From positions 124,001 through 188,000 of the forward strand of contig NZ_JAJQJU010000001.1 in NCBI RefSeq assembly GCF_022828365.1: a stretch of 64,000 nt of DNA. Direction: 5' to 3'. Positions within the stretch are counted from its first letter, which is position 1, and every line of letters begins with the position of its first letter. This stretch comes from Candidatus Nanosynbacter sp. TM7-087. Its GTDB lineage: Bacteria; Patescibacteriota; Saccharimonadia; Saccharimonadales; Saccharimonadaceae. The position numbers and the translations under genes were made by a program. The notes below the pieces were generated by a model that did no database searches, was not told where the DNA came from, and saw only the letters and a list, made by a program, of their open reading frames with translations. Shown here piece after piece: positions 16,438 through 24,464 of the stretch.

Positions 16438-17166
16438 ATGTCTGTAAAGGTAGACATTAAGGCTTTGCTGGAGTCAGGTGTTCATTTTGGACACAAAACC
16501 AGCCGCTGGCACCCAAAGATGGCGCCATATATTCACAGTAAGCGTCAGGATAGTCACATTATCGACTTGACTAAGACCGTTGAAGCTTTGGATAAGGCTT
16601 TGCCAGAATTGACAAAAATCGCTGCATCAGGCCGCAAGGTTTTGTTCGTTGGTACTAAAAAGCAAGCTAAAGACGTTGTTCGTGAAGCAGCTGAAAAGAT
16701 CAACCAGCCGTACGTAGTTGAGCGCTGGATTGGTGGTATGTTGACTAACGGTTCAACTATTGCTCAGCAAATTAAGAAGCTGAAGAATCTTGAAAAGCGA
16801 ATGGCTTCAGGTGATTTGGAAAAGCGTTATAACAAACTTGAAGTGCAGCGTTTCCAAGAGGAAATCGACAGCTTGAATATGAAATATGGCGGCATCAAGG
16901 ATTTGATGGGCAAGCCAGGTGCTGTTGTTGTAGTTGACGCATTGACCGACGCAAATGCAGTTCGCGAGGCTCAAACTTTAGGCGTGCCAGTATTTGCGAT
17001 CGTTGACACCAACGTTAACCCAACAGGGATTGATTACGTAATTCCAGGTAATGACGACGCTGTTAAGGGTATTCAATTGCTATTAGACTACTTCACTGCG
17101 GCTGTTGCTGAAGGTGCAGGTAGCGTAAAGGCTGAAGAAAAACCAGCTAAAAAAGAGGAGAAATAG
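16438..17166 (+). CDS. rpsB: 30S ribosomal protein S2
   Basis: 242 residues from ATG 16438 (MSVKVDIKALLESGVHFGH). An in-frame ATG at 16417 is rejected because AAGGAG sits between it and 16438 at the correct distance. The conserved 'LLESGVHFGHKTSRWHPKM' start and 'VVVDALTDANAVREAQ' region are clear. The C-terminus ends in a short acidic/lysine tail. It is in an operon with tsf, one base apart, the usual arrangement. Confidence 0.97.
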   Translation: MSVKVDIKALLESGVHFGHKTSRWHPKMAPYIHSKRQDSHIIDLTKTVEALDKALPELTKIAASGRKVLFVGTKKQAKDVVREAAEKINQPYVVERWIGGMLTNGSTIAQQIKKLKNLEKRMASGDLEKRYNKLEVQRFQEEIDSLNMKYGGIKDLMGKPGAVVVVDALTDANAVREAQTLGVPVFAIVDTNVNPTGIDYVIPGNDDAVKGIQLLLDYFTAAVAEGAGSVKAEEKPAKKEEK

Positions 17167-17167
17167 G

Positions 17168-17764
17168 ATGGGTGTTTCTGTTGACGATATCAAAAAATTG
17201 CGTGAATTGACCGGCGTAGGCTTGACTGACGCTAAGAAAGCTTTGGTTGAAGCTGAGGGCGATTTCGATAAAGCTTTGGAAGCTATGCGCAAAAAAGGCT
17301 TGACGAAAGCTGAAAAGAAGGGTGATCGCGAAGCTCGTGAAGGTTTGATCGAAAGCTATGTTCACTCTGGCCGAATCGGCGTTGTTGTCGAGGTTAACTG
17401 TGAAACCGACTTTGTGGCTCGACTTGACGACTTTAAGACGTTGGCACACGAAATTGCTATGCAGATTGCAGCGATGAGCCCAAAGTATGTTTCTGAAGCT
17501 GACATTCCAGCAGAGGAAATGGAGCGCGTTAAAGCTGAGCTTATGGCGAGCGAATCTTTGGCAAGCAAGCCTGAAGAAATGCGCGAAAAGATCGTTGAAG
17601 GTCAATTGAAGAAGCACTTTGCTGAGCAGGTTCTTATGAGCCAGGCTTACATCTTGGACGATTCTAAGACTGTTGAGCAACACGTTAAAGAAGCTATCGC
17701 TAAATTGGGTGAGAACATCGTTATTCGTCAATTCAAGCGAATTGAGCTGGGTGTAAGCGAATAA
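17168..17764 (+). CDS. tsf: Elongation factor Ts
   Basis: 198 residues, the short EF-Ts form. The N-terminal UBA-like domain is 'KKLRELTGVGLTDAKKALVEA' and the core dimerisation region has 'VEVNCETDFVAR', which contacts EF-Tu. It recharges EF-Tu with GTP. It follows rpsB directly and ends at a terminator. Confidence 0.97.
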   Translation: MGVSVDDIKKLRELTGVGLTDAKKALVEAEGDFDKALEAMRKKGLTKAEKKGDREAREGLIESYVHSGRIGVVVEVNCETDFVARLDDFKTLAHEIAMQIAAMSPKYVSEADIPAEEMERVKAELMASESLASKPEEMREKIVEGQLKKHFAEQVLMSQAYILDDSKTVEQHVKEAIAKLGENIVIRQFKRIELGVSE

Positions 17765-17794
17765 TTCCTAGTTTAGAAAATTGCTCTGGAAAGA

Positions 17795-17824
17795 AATCGG
17801 CTGTAATAATGCGGCCGATTTTTA
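17795..17824. terminator. Terminator between tsf and recF
   Basis: AATCGGC (17795-17801) pairs with GCCGATT (17814-17820), followed by a T-run on the plus strand. It overlaps the last codon of convergent recF. Confidence 0.8.
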
Positions 17825-18874
17825 TTGTGTGGAAATTATTGAGCAGCCGTCTTTTTGGTGACGCGCATCTGTTGTGGTGACGATAAATTGGTGATTTTGA
17901 ATGGTTTCTTGGAGGAGTTTTTCGCGAGTGGCGTCTAGCTCCGAGAAAACGTCATCCAGTAGAATTAGCGGTCGAGATTGACTAATCTCCGTCTGCATTT
18001 CAAGCTCTAGCAACTTGAACGCCAGCATAATGGTTCGCATTTCACCGCGTGAAGCAACTTTAATAGCGGGCTGATTATGGAGGAAAATTGTGAAATCTTC
18101 ACGGTGTGGTCCAGCCGAAGTGAAGCCCGTAGCCATTTCATATTCGCGGGATTTTCCTAAGCGATTAAGCAGGGCTTGGTCGTAATTTTCCAGAGGTACA
18201 ATAGCGCCATATTCAATGGACAGTTGCGTATCTTTTCCCGCCAAAGATTCGTATAAATTTTTTATGCAGGGCTCGTTTATCTGGAGAAACTTGGCTCGTT
18301 TTTGGGCAATGTTGGTTGCGTATTGGACAAATTTTATGTCCCAAGCAAACAGATTATCTCGCCAAATTGATGAGTCTTCTTGGTGGGATTTTAAGAGTTC
18401 GTTGCGCTGTAAAAGAGTGCGATTGAAAGCTCTTAAATCTGTGTCGTATTTGGGGTCAAGTCGGGCAATTAAGCCATCCAAAAAGTCGCGTCGTCGGGAC
18501 GGCGAAGAGGAAATTAATCTTAGTTCGCTTGGTTCAAATAAAACGACAGGCAAGCGGTTTTTTCTAGTTAAGACCTTTGATTTATTGTCATTGATGATGA
18601 ATTCTTTGTTGATTTTTCCGGAAATTGAGTCTAGCTTAATACGTCGCTCTCCGAAATCGCCCTCCAAATGAACAATTGTTTGCGGAGCGTTCAGTGTCAT
18701 ACAATCGCTAAGACTGCCCCGAAAACTACTGCCGCGTAGCGCTACATAAACCGCCTCGAGCAGATTCGTCTTGCCGGTGCCATTTGGTCCAACGATTACC
18801 GTCCCAGAATCGCTAAAAGTCGCTTCGTGCAGATGATAAGACCGGAAATTGTATAGCTTAATCTTAGAAATCAC
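17822..18874 (-). CDS. recF: DNA replication and repair protein RecF
   Basis: 350 residues from the GTG at 18874. A longer frame to 19057 is rejected: TATAAT on the minus strand (18886-18881) ends 6 bases before this GTG, and the protein then begins with the typical 'ISKIKLYNFRSYH'. Walker A is GPNGTGKT at 29-36, and 'LILLDDVFSELD' near the C-terminus is Walker B with the SMC-like D-loop. RecF helps load RecA at gaps with RecO (also in this window) and RecR. It is not next to dnaN or gyrB. Confidence 0.93.
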   Translation of the reverse strand: MISKIKLYNFRSYHLHEATFSDSGTVIVGPNGTGKTNLLEAVYVALRGSSFRGSLSDCMTLNAPQTIVHLEGDFGERRIKLDSISGKINKEFIINDNKSKVLTRKNRLPVVLFEPSELRLISSSPSRRRDFLDGLIARLDPKYDTDLRAFNRTLLQRNELLKSHQEDSSIWRDNLFAWDIKFVQYATNIAQKRAKFLQINEPCIKNLYESLAGKDTQLSIEYGAIVPLENYDQALLNRLGKSREYEMATGFTSAGPHREDFTIFLHNQPAIKVASRGEMRTIMLAFKLLELEMQTEISQSRPLILLDDVFSELDATREKLLQETIQNHQFIVTTTDARHQKDGCSIISTQ

Positions 18875-18964
18875 TCTGTTATTATAGCACGGGGCGTAAG
18901 GCAAAATTAGCAGACAAGACGCTTGAAGTTTGATATAATAACGGATAGATAAATTGGAGGAAAT

Positions 18965-19519
18965 ATGTTCGACACAAACCCTTATGAAGAAAAAATGAAT
19001 GCAGCGTTTAGCTTTTTTCAAGATGAATTGAAGAAGGTGCGAACAGGCAGGGCGCACGCTGGAATGCTTGACGGTGTTATGGTTGAAGCTTACGGCACAA
19101 AAATGCCGCTTAATCAGGTTGCAAACGTAACCGCTCCAGAGGCACAGATGTTGTTAGTTACGCCATTTGACCCAGGCAATATTACGGCAATTTCTTCTGC
19201 AATTCGCGACAATCAAAGCCTGGGCTTTAATCCATCTGACGATGGGCGAGTGGTTCGCGTTCCAGTTCCAGCTTTGACGGAGGAGCGCCGCCACCAACTG
19301 GTGAAACAGGTTAGCGAAAAGGTTGAGGAGGCTCGAATTGCGATGCGAAATATTCGTCAAGATGCATTAAAGGATGCTAAGCGAATGAAGGACAATAAAG
19401 AGCTGAGCGAAGACGATTTGAAGCGTGTAGAGAAAGAAATTGACGGCTTAATGGGTAAGATGCAAACGCAAATTGACGAGGCGTTTAAGGCGAAAGAAAA
19501 GGACGTCTTGACTGTTTAA
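18965..19519 (+). CDS. frr: Ribosome recycling factor
   Basis: 184 residues, standard RRF length. It has 'EELKKVRTGRAHAGMLDGVMV'-type helix 1 (here DELKKVRTGRAH), 'MPLNQVANVTAPEAQMLLV' and 'MRNIRQDALKDAKR'. It splits post-termination ribosomes with EF-G. SD GGAGG precedes the ATG, and a TATAAT about 30 bases upstream gives a short leader. Its stop overlaps the next start (TAATG). pyrH, often upstream, is absent. Confidence 0.96.
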   Translation: MFDTNPYEEKMNAAFSFFQDELKKVRTGRAHAGMLDGVMVEAYGTKMPLNQVANVTAPEAQMLLVTPFDPGNITAISSAIRDNQSLGFNPSDDGRVVRVPVPALTEERRHQLVKQVSEKVEEARIAMRNIRQDALKDAKRMKDNKELSEDDLKRVEKEIDGLMGKMQTQIDEAFKAKEKDVLTV

Positions 19520-19938
19520 TGAGCGAAACTTTTGCCGACAAAGTGAAGGCGTTGAATTTGCCGTTGGATCAAATTATTGTTATTGGTAGCGGGATTTTGG
19601 ATCAATTGGGGATTCGTCCAGCTAGTGATATTGATCTTGCGGTGAGTTCTGATTTAATGAAAAAGCTCTCCGAGGAAAGTAGCGATTGGCTTAAAAAGTT
19701 TGACGATAATCAGCGTTTTTATTTTGTAAAAGATGACGGTTCGGCTGAAGTTTGGGACGGCTGGGAGTTTGATGGGCAGGCTGTTAGTTATGATGATTTG
19801 CTTGATTATGCAGTGAAATATGATGGCGTGAGGTTCGTTGATTTGAAATTTCTGCGCAAATGGAAGAGCTGGCGTGGACGTGAAAAAGACGTACGAGATG
19901 TTGAGCTAATTGATGAATGGAGGGCGAATAATGAGTGA
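19519..19938 (+). CDS. Nucleotidyltransferase-fold protein
   Basis: 139 residues. 'VIGSGILDQLGIRPASDIDLAV' in pattern contains the G-S and D-x-D (Asp37, Asp39) of the pol-beta/MNT nucleotidyltransferase fold, followed by a region with many Trp and Asp residues. The substrate is unknown; such stand-alone proteins can modify small molecules, tRNA or partner toxins. It is translationally coupled to frr upstream and overlaps uppS downstream by 8 bases, so it is embedded in a housekeeping operon. Confidence 0.65.
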   Translation: MSETFADKVKALNLPLDQIIVIGSGILDQLGIRPASDIDLAVSSDLMKKLSEESSDWLKKFDDNQRFYFVKDDGSAEVWDGWEFDGQAVSYDDLLDYAVKYDGVRFVDLKFLRKWKSWRGREKDVRDVELIDEWRANNE

Positions 19939-20626
19939 AAATGTGAGTTTGCCGCGACATATCGGGTTTATTGTTGATGGAAATCGGCGATGGGCAAAGC
20001 AGCATGGCTTGCCGACATATGAAGGACATCTGGCGGGCTATAACGCGCTAAAAGACGTGGCGTTGGAAGTTCTTCATCGAGGTGTGAAATATGCGAGCGC
20101 TTACGTTTTTAGTACAGAAAACTGGAAGCGGTCAGAGGAAGAAGTCCGACATTTGATGAAATTGCTATTGAATATACTGAAGGCTGATCTTCCGATATTT
20201 ATTGAAAACGAGGTTCGCTTGAGGGTTGTTGGGTCCAGGGAAGGCTTGTCGGATCAATTGATCAAAGCGATTGACGAGGCTGAGAAGAAAACTGCCGATT
20301 TGAAAAACGGAGAATTGGTCTTATGCTTGAATTATGGCGGACATTTGGAGATTGCTGATGCGGTTAAAAAAATTGTTCAATCTGGAGTTTCTCCTGAGGA
20401 AATTACGCCCGAGTTGATTGCTCAAAATATATACGCGCCAGAGGTGCCACCGTGTGATTTGATTGTTAGAACTTCTAATGAACAGCGGCTCAGCAACTTT
20501 ATGTTGTGGCGATCAGCGTACAGCGAGCTGATGTTTATTGAGAAGAATTGGCCAGACATGACGGTGGAAGACGTGTCGGTGATTTTAGAAGAATATGCTA
20601 ATCGGAATAGGCGGTTTGGAAAATGA
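19931..20626 (+). CDS. uppS: Isoprenyl (undecaprenyl) diphosphate synthase
   Basis: 231 residues from ATG 19931, chosen because GGAGGG lies at the right distance; an earlier in-frame TTG at 19910 has none. The signature is 'IVDGNRRWAKQHG' with catalytic Asp16. 'LCLNYGGHLEIADAV' and 'PPCDLIVRTSNEQRLSNFMLWRSAYSEL' are the later cis-prenyltransferase motifs. It makes the lipid carrier for cell-wall precursors; uppP in this window recycles it. Overlaps rseP by four bases (ATGA). Confidence 0.95.
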   Translation: MSENVSLPRHIGFIVDGNRRWAKQHGLPTYEGHLAGYNALKDVALEVLHRGVKYASAYVFSTENWKRSEEEVRHLMKLLLNILKADLPIFIENEVRLRVVGSREGLSDQLIKAIDEAEKKTADLKNGELVLCLNYGGHLEIADAVKKIVQSGVSPEEITPELIAQNIYAPEVPPCDLIVRTSNEQRLSNFMLWRSAYSELMFIEKNWPDMTVEDVSVILEEYANRNRRFGK

Positions 20627-21783
20627 TTATTTGGGGAGTACTTTTAGGGTTATTTGTTCTCATTTTATTGGTGGTTTTGCATGAATTAGGTCATGCTATT
20701 GTCGCCAAGAGAAACGGCGTTAAGGTTGAGGAGTTCGGAATCGGATTTCCGCCCGCTGCAAAAAAATGGAAAGTAAAGCGAAGTTTCTTGGGTGAAAACG
20801 TAACGTTTAGTCTGAATTGGCTGCCGCTTGGTGGATTTGTTAGATTGAAAGGTGAATATGATTCCGCAAAAGGCGAGGGCACATATGGCGGATCGACGTT
20901 TTGGGTGAAGACGAAAATCTTGCTGGCTGGCGTTATAATGAACTGGATAACTGCGATTGTTTTGTTCACGATTCTTGTGGTAATTGGCATGCCGAAAATC
21001 CTGTCGAACCAAGTCCAATTGCCGTTTGATACAGAGGTTAGGCGTTCGCCAGTGGCGATAGCGAAAGTTACGCCAGGTTCGCCTGCTGATAAAGCTGGAC
21101 TTAAGGTTAATGATGAACTGATTGAGATAAACGGTCAGCCGCTTACGGAGGCGGAAAAATTGCCAGTTATAACTAAGCAAAACGCTGGTAAGAAAGTCAG
21201 GGTTGAGTATAGACGTGACGGCAAAGAGCTAGCTGTTGACGTCCAGTTGAATGATGAAAAGTCCGCGAAGGAAAGCGGATATCTGGGTGTTATTTCGGGA
21301 CAGACGGAGAAAATGTATAGCACGTGGTCGGCACCTATTATGGGTGTGGCGACTACTGGGCAATTGTCATATGAAACGATTAAAGGCGTTGGCGTACTGT
21401 TGGTAAAAACCGTGCACGGATCAATTGGACAAATATTCGGTTCTGCAGAATCAAAAGAGTCTGCACGAGCTGATTTGGCCTCTGTCAGTGGGAGCGTAGC
21501 AGGACCAATTGGCATACTGGGTGTATTATTCCCGTCAGTCGTTAATTCTGGAATTGAGCAAATCATTTTCGTGGCGGCGTTAATCTCGCTGACGCTGGCA
21601 GTTATGAACATTTTACCAATTCCAGCGCTTGACGGCGGTCGCTGGTTCACGATGACAATTTTTCGCTTATTTAAGAAAGATCTGACGAAAGAGCGTGAAG
21701 AAAATATTCAGGCAACCGGTATGTTGATTCTATTAATCTTAACAATTTTGGTGACGATCAGTGATGTTGGAAAGCTCTTCTAA
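20623..21783 (+). CDS. rseP: Site-2 membrane metalloprotease (RseP/RasP family)
   Basis: 386 residues. Zinc-binding HELGH at 20-24 lies in the first membrane helix. A PDZ domain sits in the middle ('ITPGSPADKAGLKVNDELIEING' in pattern) and the third zinc ligand is in 'PIPALDGGRW' (Asp337). Such proteases cut transmembrane anchors inside the membrane. The widespread uppS-cdsA-dxr-rseP order is shortened here to uppS-rseP, without cdsA or dxr. Confidence 0.93.
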   Translation: MIIWGVLLGLFVLILLVVLHELGHAIVAKRNGVKVEEFGIGFPPAAKKWKVKRSFLGENVTFSLNWLPLGGFVRLKGEYDSAKGEGTYGGSTFWVKTKILLAGVIMNWITAIVLFTILVVIGMPKILSNQVQLPFDTEVRRSPVAIAKVTPGSPADKAGLKVNDELIEINGQPLTEAEKLPVITKQNAGKKVRVEYRRDGKELAVDVQLNDEKSAKESGYLGVISGQTEKMYSTWSAPIMGVATTGQLSYETIKGVGVLLVKTVHGSIGQIFGSAESKESARADLASVSGSVAGPIGILGVLFPSVVNSGIEQIIFVAALISLTLAVMNILPIPALDGGRWFTMTIFRLFKKDLTKEREENIQATGMLILLILTILVTISDVGKLF

Positions 21784-22570
21784 GAAAATAAAAAACCGCA
21801 AATGGTGGCTGATTTTGGCGCTCCCAGCTTGGGTTTATGGCGTGTTTTTGGCGGTGGAAGTTATTGCTTCATTGGCGATCGGCGCTTTGATAAAAATTGG
21901 CATACCTCTCAATTCTGTGAATTCAGTTATTTTTAACACGGTGCTTTCGGTTGTCGTATATATTTTGTCACTAATTGTCGTGATTTCTGTGCCGTTTTTG
22001 GTTAAGAAGCGCCGAACAACTTTGAGCAATTTGGGCGTGAATGACTGGCCAACGTTTTTGGAAATATTCATTTCTCCGTTTGCTTTCGTAGCTTACTTTT
22101 TACTAACAATGGTTGCGATGAGCATCGCTAGTGGTGTTTTCTCGGTGGATATGCAGCAAAAGCAGGTCATACCATTTAGTCAGAGTATGCTGGCGACTCA
22201 TTGGCAATTTATCATGGCGTTTGTTGTGCTGGTGGTGCTGGCGCCGATTGTTGAGGAACTTTTGTATCGCGGATATCTTTATGGTAAGTTGCGTAATTCT
22301 TTCTCGATTTGGCTATCAATTATCGTAACAAGCATGGCGTTTGGCGCGGCACATCTTTGGGTTGGTCCGAATTCGCCATTGCAATGGGCGGTGGCAGTTG
22401 ATACATTTACTTTAAGCCTGGTTATGTGCGCAACTAGGGAATATACTGGCGCAATTTGGGTGCCTATTATGATGCATATGATGAAAAACGGAATAGCTTT
22501 TTATTTCTTGTTTATCAATACGGGCGCAATTAATCAGACGGAATCGTTATTGCCATTTATATTTATGTAA
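21761..22570 (+). CDS. CPBP-family intramembrane metalloprotease
   Basis: 269 residues from GTG 21761 (an ATG one codon later is equally possible). Eight or so hydrophobic helices are visible. 'PIVEELLYRGYLYGKL' is the EExxxR motif of the CAAX protease/bacteriocin-processing (ABI) family, and 'SMAFGAAHLW' supplies the second histidine motif. These membrane glutamic-type proteases act in protein processing or bacteriocin immunity. It overlaps the end of rseP by 23 bases and precedes proS by 12. Confidence 0.85.
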   Translation: MMLESSSKKIKNRKWWLILALPAWVYGVFLAVEVIASLAIGALIKIGIPLNSVNSVIFNTVLSVVVYILSLIVVISVPFLVKKRRTTLSNLGVNDWPTFLEIFISPFAFVAYFLLTMVAMSIASGVFSVDMQQKQVIPFSQSMLATHWQFIMAFVVLVVLAPIVEELLYRGYLYGKLRNSFSIWLSIIVTSMAFGAAHLWVGPNSPLQWAVAVDTFTLSLVMCATREYTGAIWVPIMMHMMKNGIAFYFLFINTGAINQTESLLPFIFM

Positions 22571-22582
22571 AGGAGAAAAAAT

Positions 22583-23830
22583 ATGCGAATGACACAACTT
22601 TTTACTAGAACTTTGAAGCAGGCACCAGCTGGCGAGGTTGCGCGAAATGCTCAGCTTTTGATTCGTGCTGGCTACGTGCATAAGACTATGGCTGGCGTGT
22701 ATTCGTTTTTGCCGCTTGGTTTAAGGGTTCTTGAGAATATCAAGCAAATTGTTCGCGAGGAAATGGACAAGGTTAATAGCCAGGAATTGGTGATGAGTAC
22801 TTTGCAGCGAAAGGATTTATGGGAAGAAACTGGCCGCTGGAGTGATGAATTGGTCGACGTTTGGTTTAAAGCTAAGTTGCAAGACGGCACGGACATTGGC
22901 TTTGGTTGGACGCACGAGGAGCCGATTGTTGATCTTCTTCGCAATTACTTAAAGAGCTACAAAGATTTGCCAATTAGCGTTTATCAATTCCAGAATAAAT
23001 TGCGAAATGAACTTCGCGCTAAGAGTGGAATTATGCGTGGTCGTGAATTTGTGATGAAGGATATGTATTCGATTCACGATAGTAAAGAGAGTTTGGATAG
23101 TTATTACAATTCAGTCATTGAGGCGTATAAGCGTTGTTATGACCGATTTGGAATTGGCGATGAAACGTATGTAACGTTTGCTTCTGGTGGCGCTTTCACG
23201 AAGTTTAGTCATGAGTTTCAGACGATTTGTGATGCTGGTGAGGATTATATTTATTTGCATCGTGGCAAAAATATTGCTGTTAATGAGGAAGTTTTGGACG
23301 AGGCAATTGAGGAGCTCGGCGTCGATCGTAGTGAGTTGGAAAAGGTGAAAACTGCCGAAGTTGGCAATATCTTTAATTTCGGAACGCAGAAATCCGAAGA
23401 AATGAAGTTGGTATTTACTGACGCCGAAGGTAAAGAACAATACGCTTACATGGGAAGTTATGGTATTGGAATTACGCGAGTTATGGGCGTGATTGTTGAG
23501 AAGTTCGCTGACGATAAAGGTTTGGTTTGGTCAGAAAATGTTGCGCCGTTTAAGGTTCATATTGTTGCAATTGGCGAAAAGGGGCGAGAACTAGCCGGCA
23601 AGTTTTATGACGAGCTAGCTAATAACGGCGTCGATGCGCTGCTTGATGATCGCGACGAGCGTCCAGGCGTGAAATTTGCTGATGCTGAGCTCATGGGTTT
23701 GCCGTGGCGGATAACGATTGGCGATCGAGCGATTGACGGTGATGGCTTGTTTGAATTGACGGAACGAGCAACTGGCGAAACGCGAAAAATGGATTATCAA
23801 CAATTGATGGATTTTTGCCTTAGTCGGTAA
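22583..23830 (+). CDS. proS: Prolyl-tRNA synthetase, short form without editing domain
   Basis: 415 residues. Motif 2 ('FQNKLRNELRAKSGIMRGREF'-type), 'SHEFQ' and motif 3 'GSYGIGITRVMG' are present, and the anticodon domain lies at about 320-415. The usual bacterial ProRS is about 570 residues, with an INS (YbaK-like) editing domain between motifs 2 and 3. Here the linker (about 215-275) is far too short for it. Cis-editing of Ala-tRNA-Pro is therefore missing. The SD AAAGGAG precedes the ATG. It ends a run of close genes beginning at frr. Confidence 0.94.
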   Translation: MRMTQLFTRTLKQAPAGEVARNAQLLIRAGYVHKTMAGVYSFLPLGLRVLENIKQIVREEMDKVNSQELVMSTLQRKDLWEETGRWSDELVDVWFKAKLQDGTDIGFGWTHEEPIVDLLRNYLKSYKDLPISVYQFQNKLRNELRAKSGIMRGREFVMKDMYSIHDSKESLDSYYNSVIEAYKRCYDRFGIGDETYVTFASGGAFTKFSHEFQTICDAGEDYIYLHRGKNIAVNEEVLDEAIEELGVDRSELEKVKTAEVGNIFNFGTQKSEEMKLVFTDAEGKEQYAYMGSYGIGITRVMGVIVEKFADDKGLVWSENVAPFKVHIVAIGEKGRELAGKFYDELANNGVDALLDDRDERPGVKFADAELMGLPWRITIGDRAIDGDGLFELTERATGETRKMDYQQLMDFCLSR

Positions 23831-23841
23831 TGCTGATTATA

Positions 23842-23962
23842 TTGACATAATAAATAGCGATTGATATACTCAGATAGACTTAATCAAGACTAACTAAAAA
23901 CACTATATTTAGTGTAGATCGTAGGGCTAATACCACTACATACAGTAGAGGAGGAGATTTTT
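23842..23962 (+). promoter_or_regulatory. greA promoter and leader with alternative hairpins
   Basis: TTGACA at 23842-23847, 17-base spacer, TATACT at 23865-23870. The leader of about 85 bases holds CACTA (23901-23905), TAGTG (23910-23914), CACTA again (23934-23938) and GTAG (23945-23948). TAGTG can pair with either CACTA, while CTAC (23936-23939) can pair with GTAG beside the AGGAGGAG SD. The alternatives exclude each other. Confidence 0.5.
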
Positions 23963-24418
23963 ATGAAAAAAACTTATCAAATTACAGAATCTGGTAAAGC
24001 TGATTTAGAAAAAGAATTGGCAGAATTAAAAGGCCGACGTGGCGAAATTGCTGAAAAAATTGCGGCAGCACGAGATTTTGGCGACTTAAGCGAAAATGCA
24101 GAATATGACGCTGCACGCGAAGAGCAAGGCTTGGTGGAAACGCGAATTTTGGAAATTGAAGATATTCTGCAGAACGCCGAAATTATTAAATCCAGCGGCA
24201 GCTCAAGTGTTGGCTTGGGTAGTACAGTTGAATTGCAATGTCCAGAAAGAACCGTATCTTACACAGTGGTTGGTCCAGTTGAGGCTGATCCGCTGGCGGG
24301 CAGAATCTCAGATCAGTCGCCAATTGGTAAAGAATTGATTGGTAAGAAAATCGGCGATGAAGTTACAATTAAAACTCCAAAAGCCGAAATTACCTACATT
24401 ATTAAGTCGATATCTTAA
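23963..24418 (+). CDS. greA: Transcription elongation factor GreA
   Basis: 151 residues, slightly shorter than the usual 158. The N-terminal coiled coil has 'ELAELKGRRGEIAEKIAAARDFGDLSENAEYDAA' in pattern, including the acidic DLSEN tip that enters the RNA polymerase channel. The C-terminal FKBP-like domain has 'ISDQSPIGKELIGKKIGDEV'. It rescues backtracked polymerase. SD AGGAGGAG is very strong, consistent with its long leader. Confidence 0.96.
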   Translation: MKKTYQITESGKADLEKELAELKGRRGEIAEKIAAARDFGDLSENAEYDAAREEQGLVETRILEIEDILQNAEIIKSSGSSSVGLGSTVELQCPERTVSYTVVGPVEADPLAGRISDQSPIGKELIGKKIGDEVTIKTPKAEITYIIKSIS

Positions 24419-24464
24419 GTCTGACGGGATTTACTGCGTATAATGTGCTATAATTATCTCTGTT

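Noticed and set aside
16380-16460. A 26-codon ORF in the rpsB leader overlapping the rpsB start
   Set aside because: Its ATG is about 13 bases after the predicted transcript start and has no SD, so unlike the CNNM and uppP cases there is no sign that it is translated.
17822-19057. Longer RecF beginning at 19057
   Set aside because: The extension reads through the frr promoter and leader on the other strand, is cysteine/histidine-rich and unlike RecF, and a -10 box sits just before the GTG at 18874.
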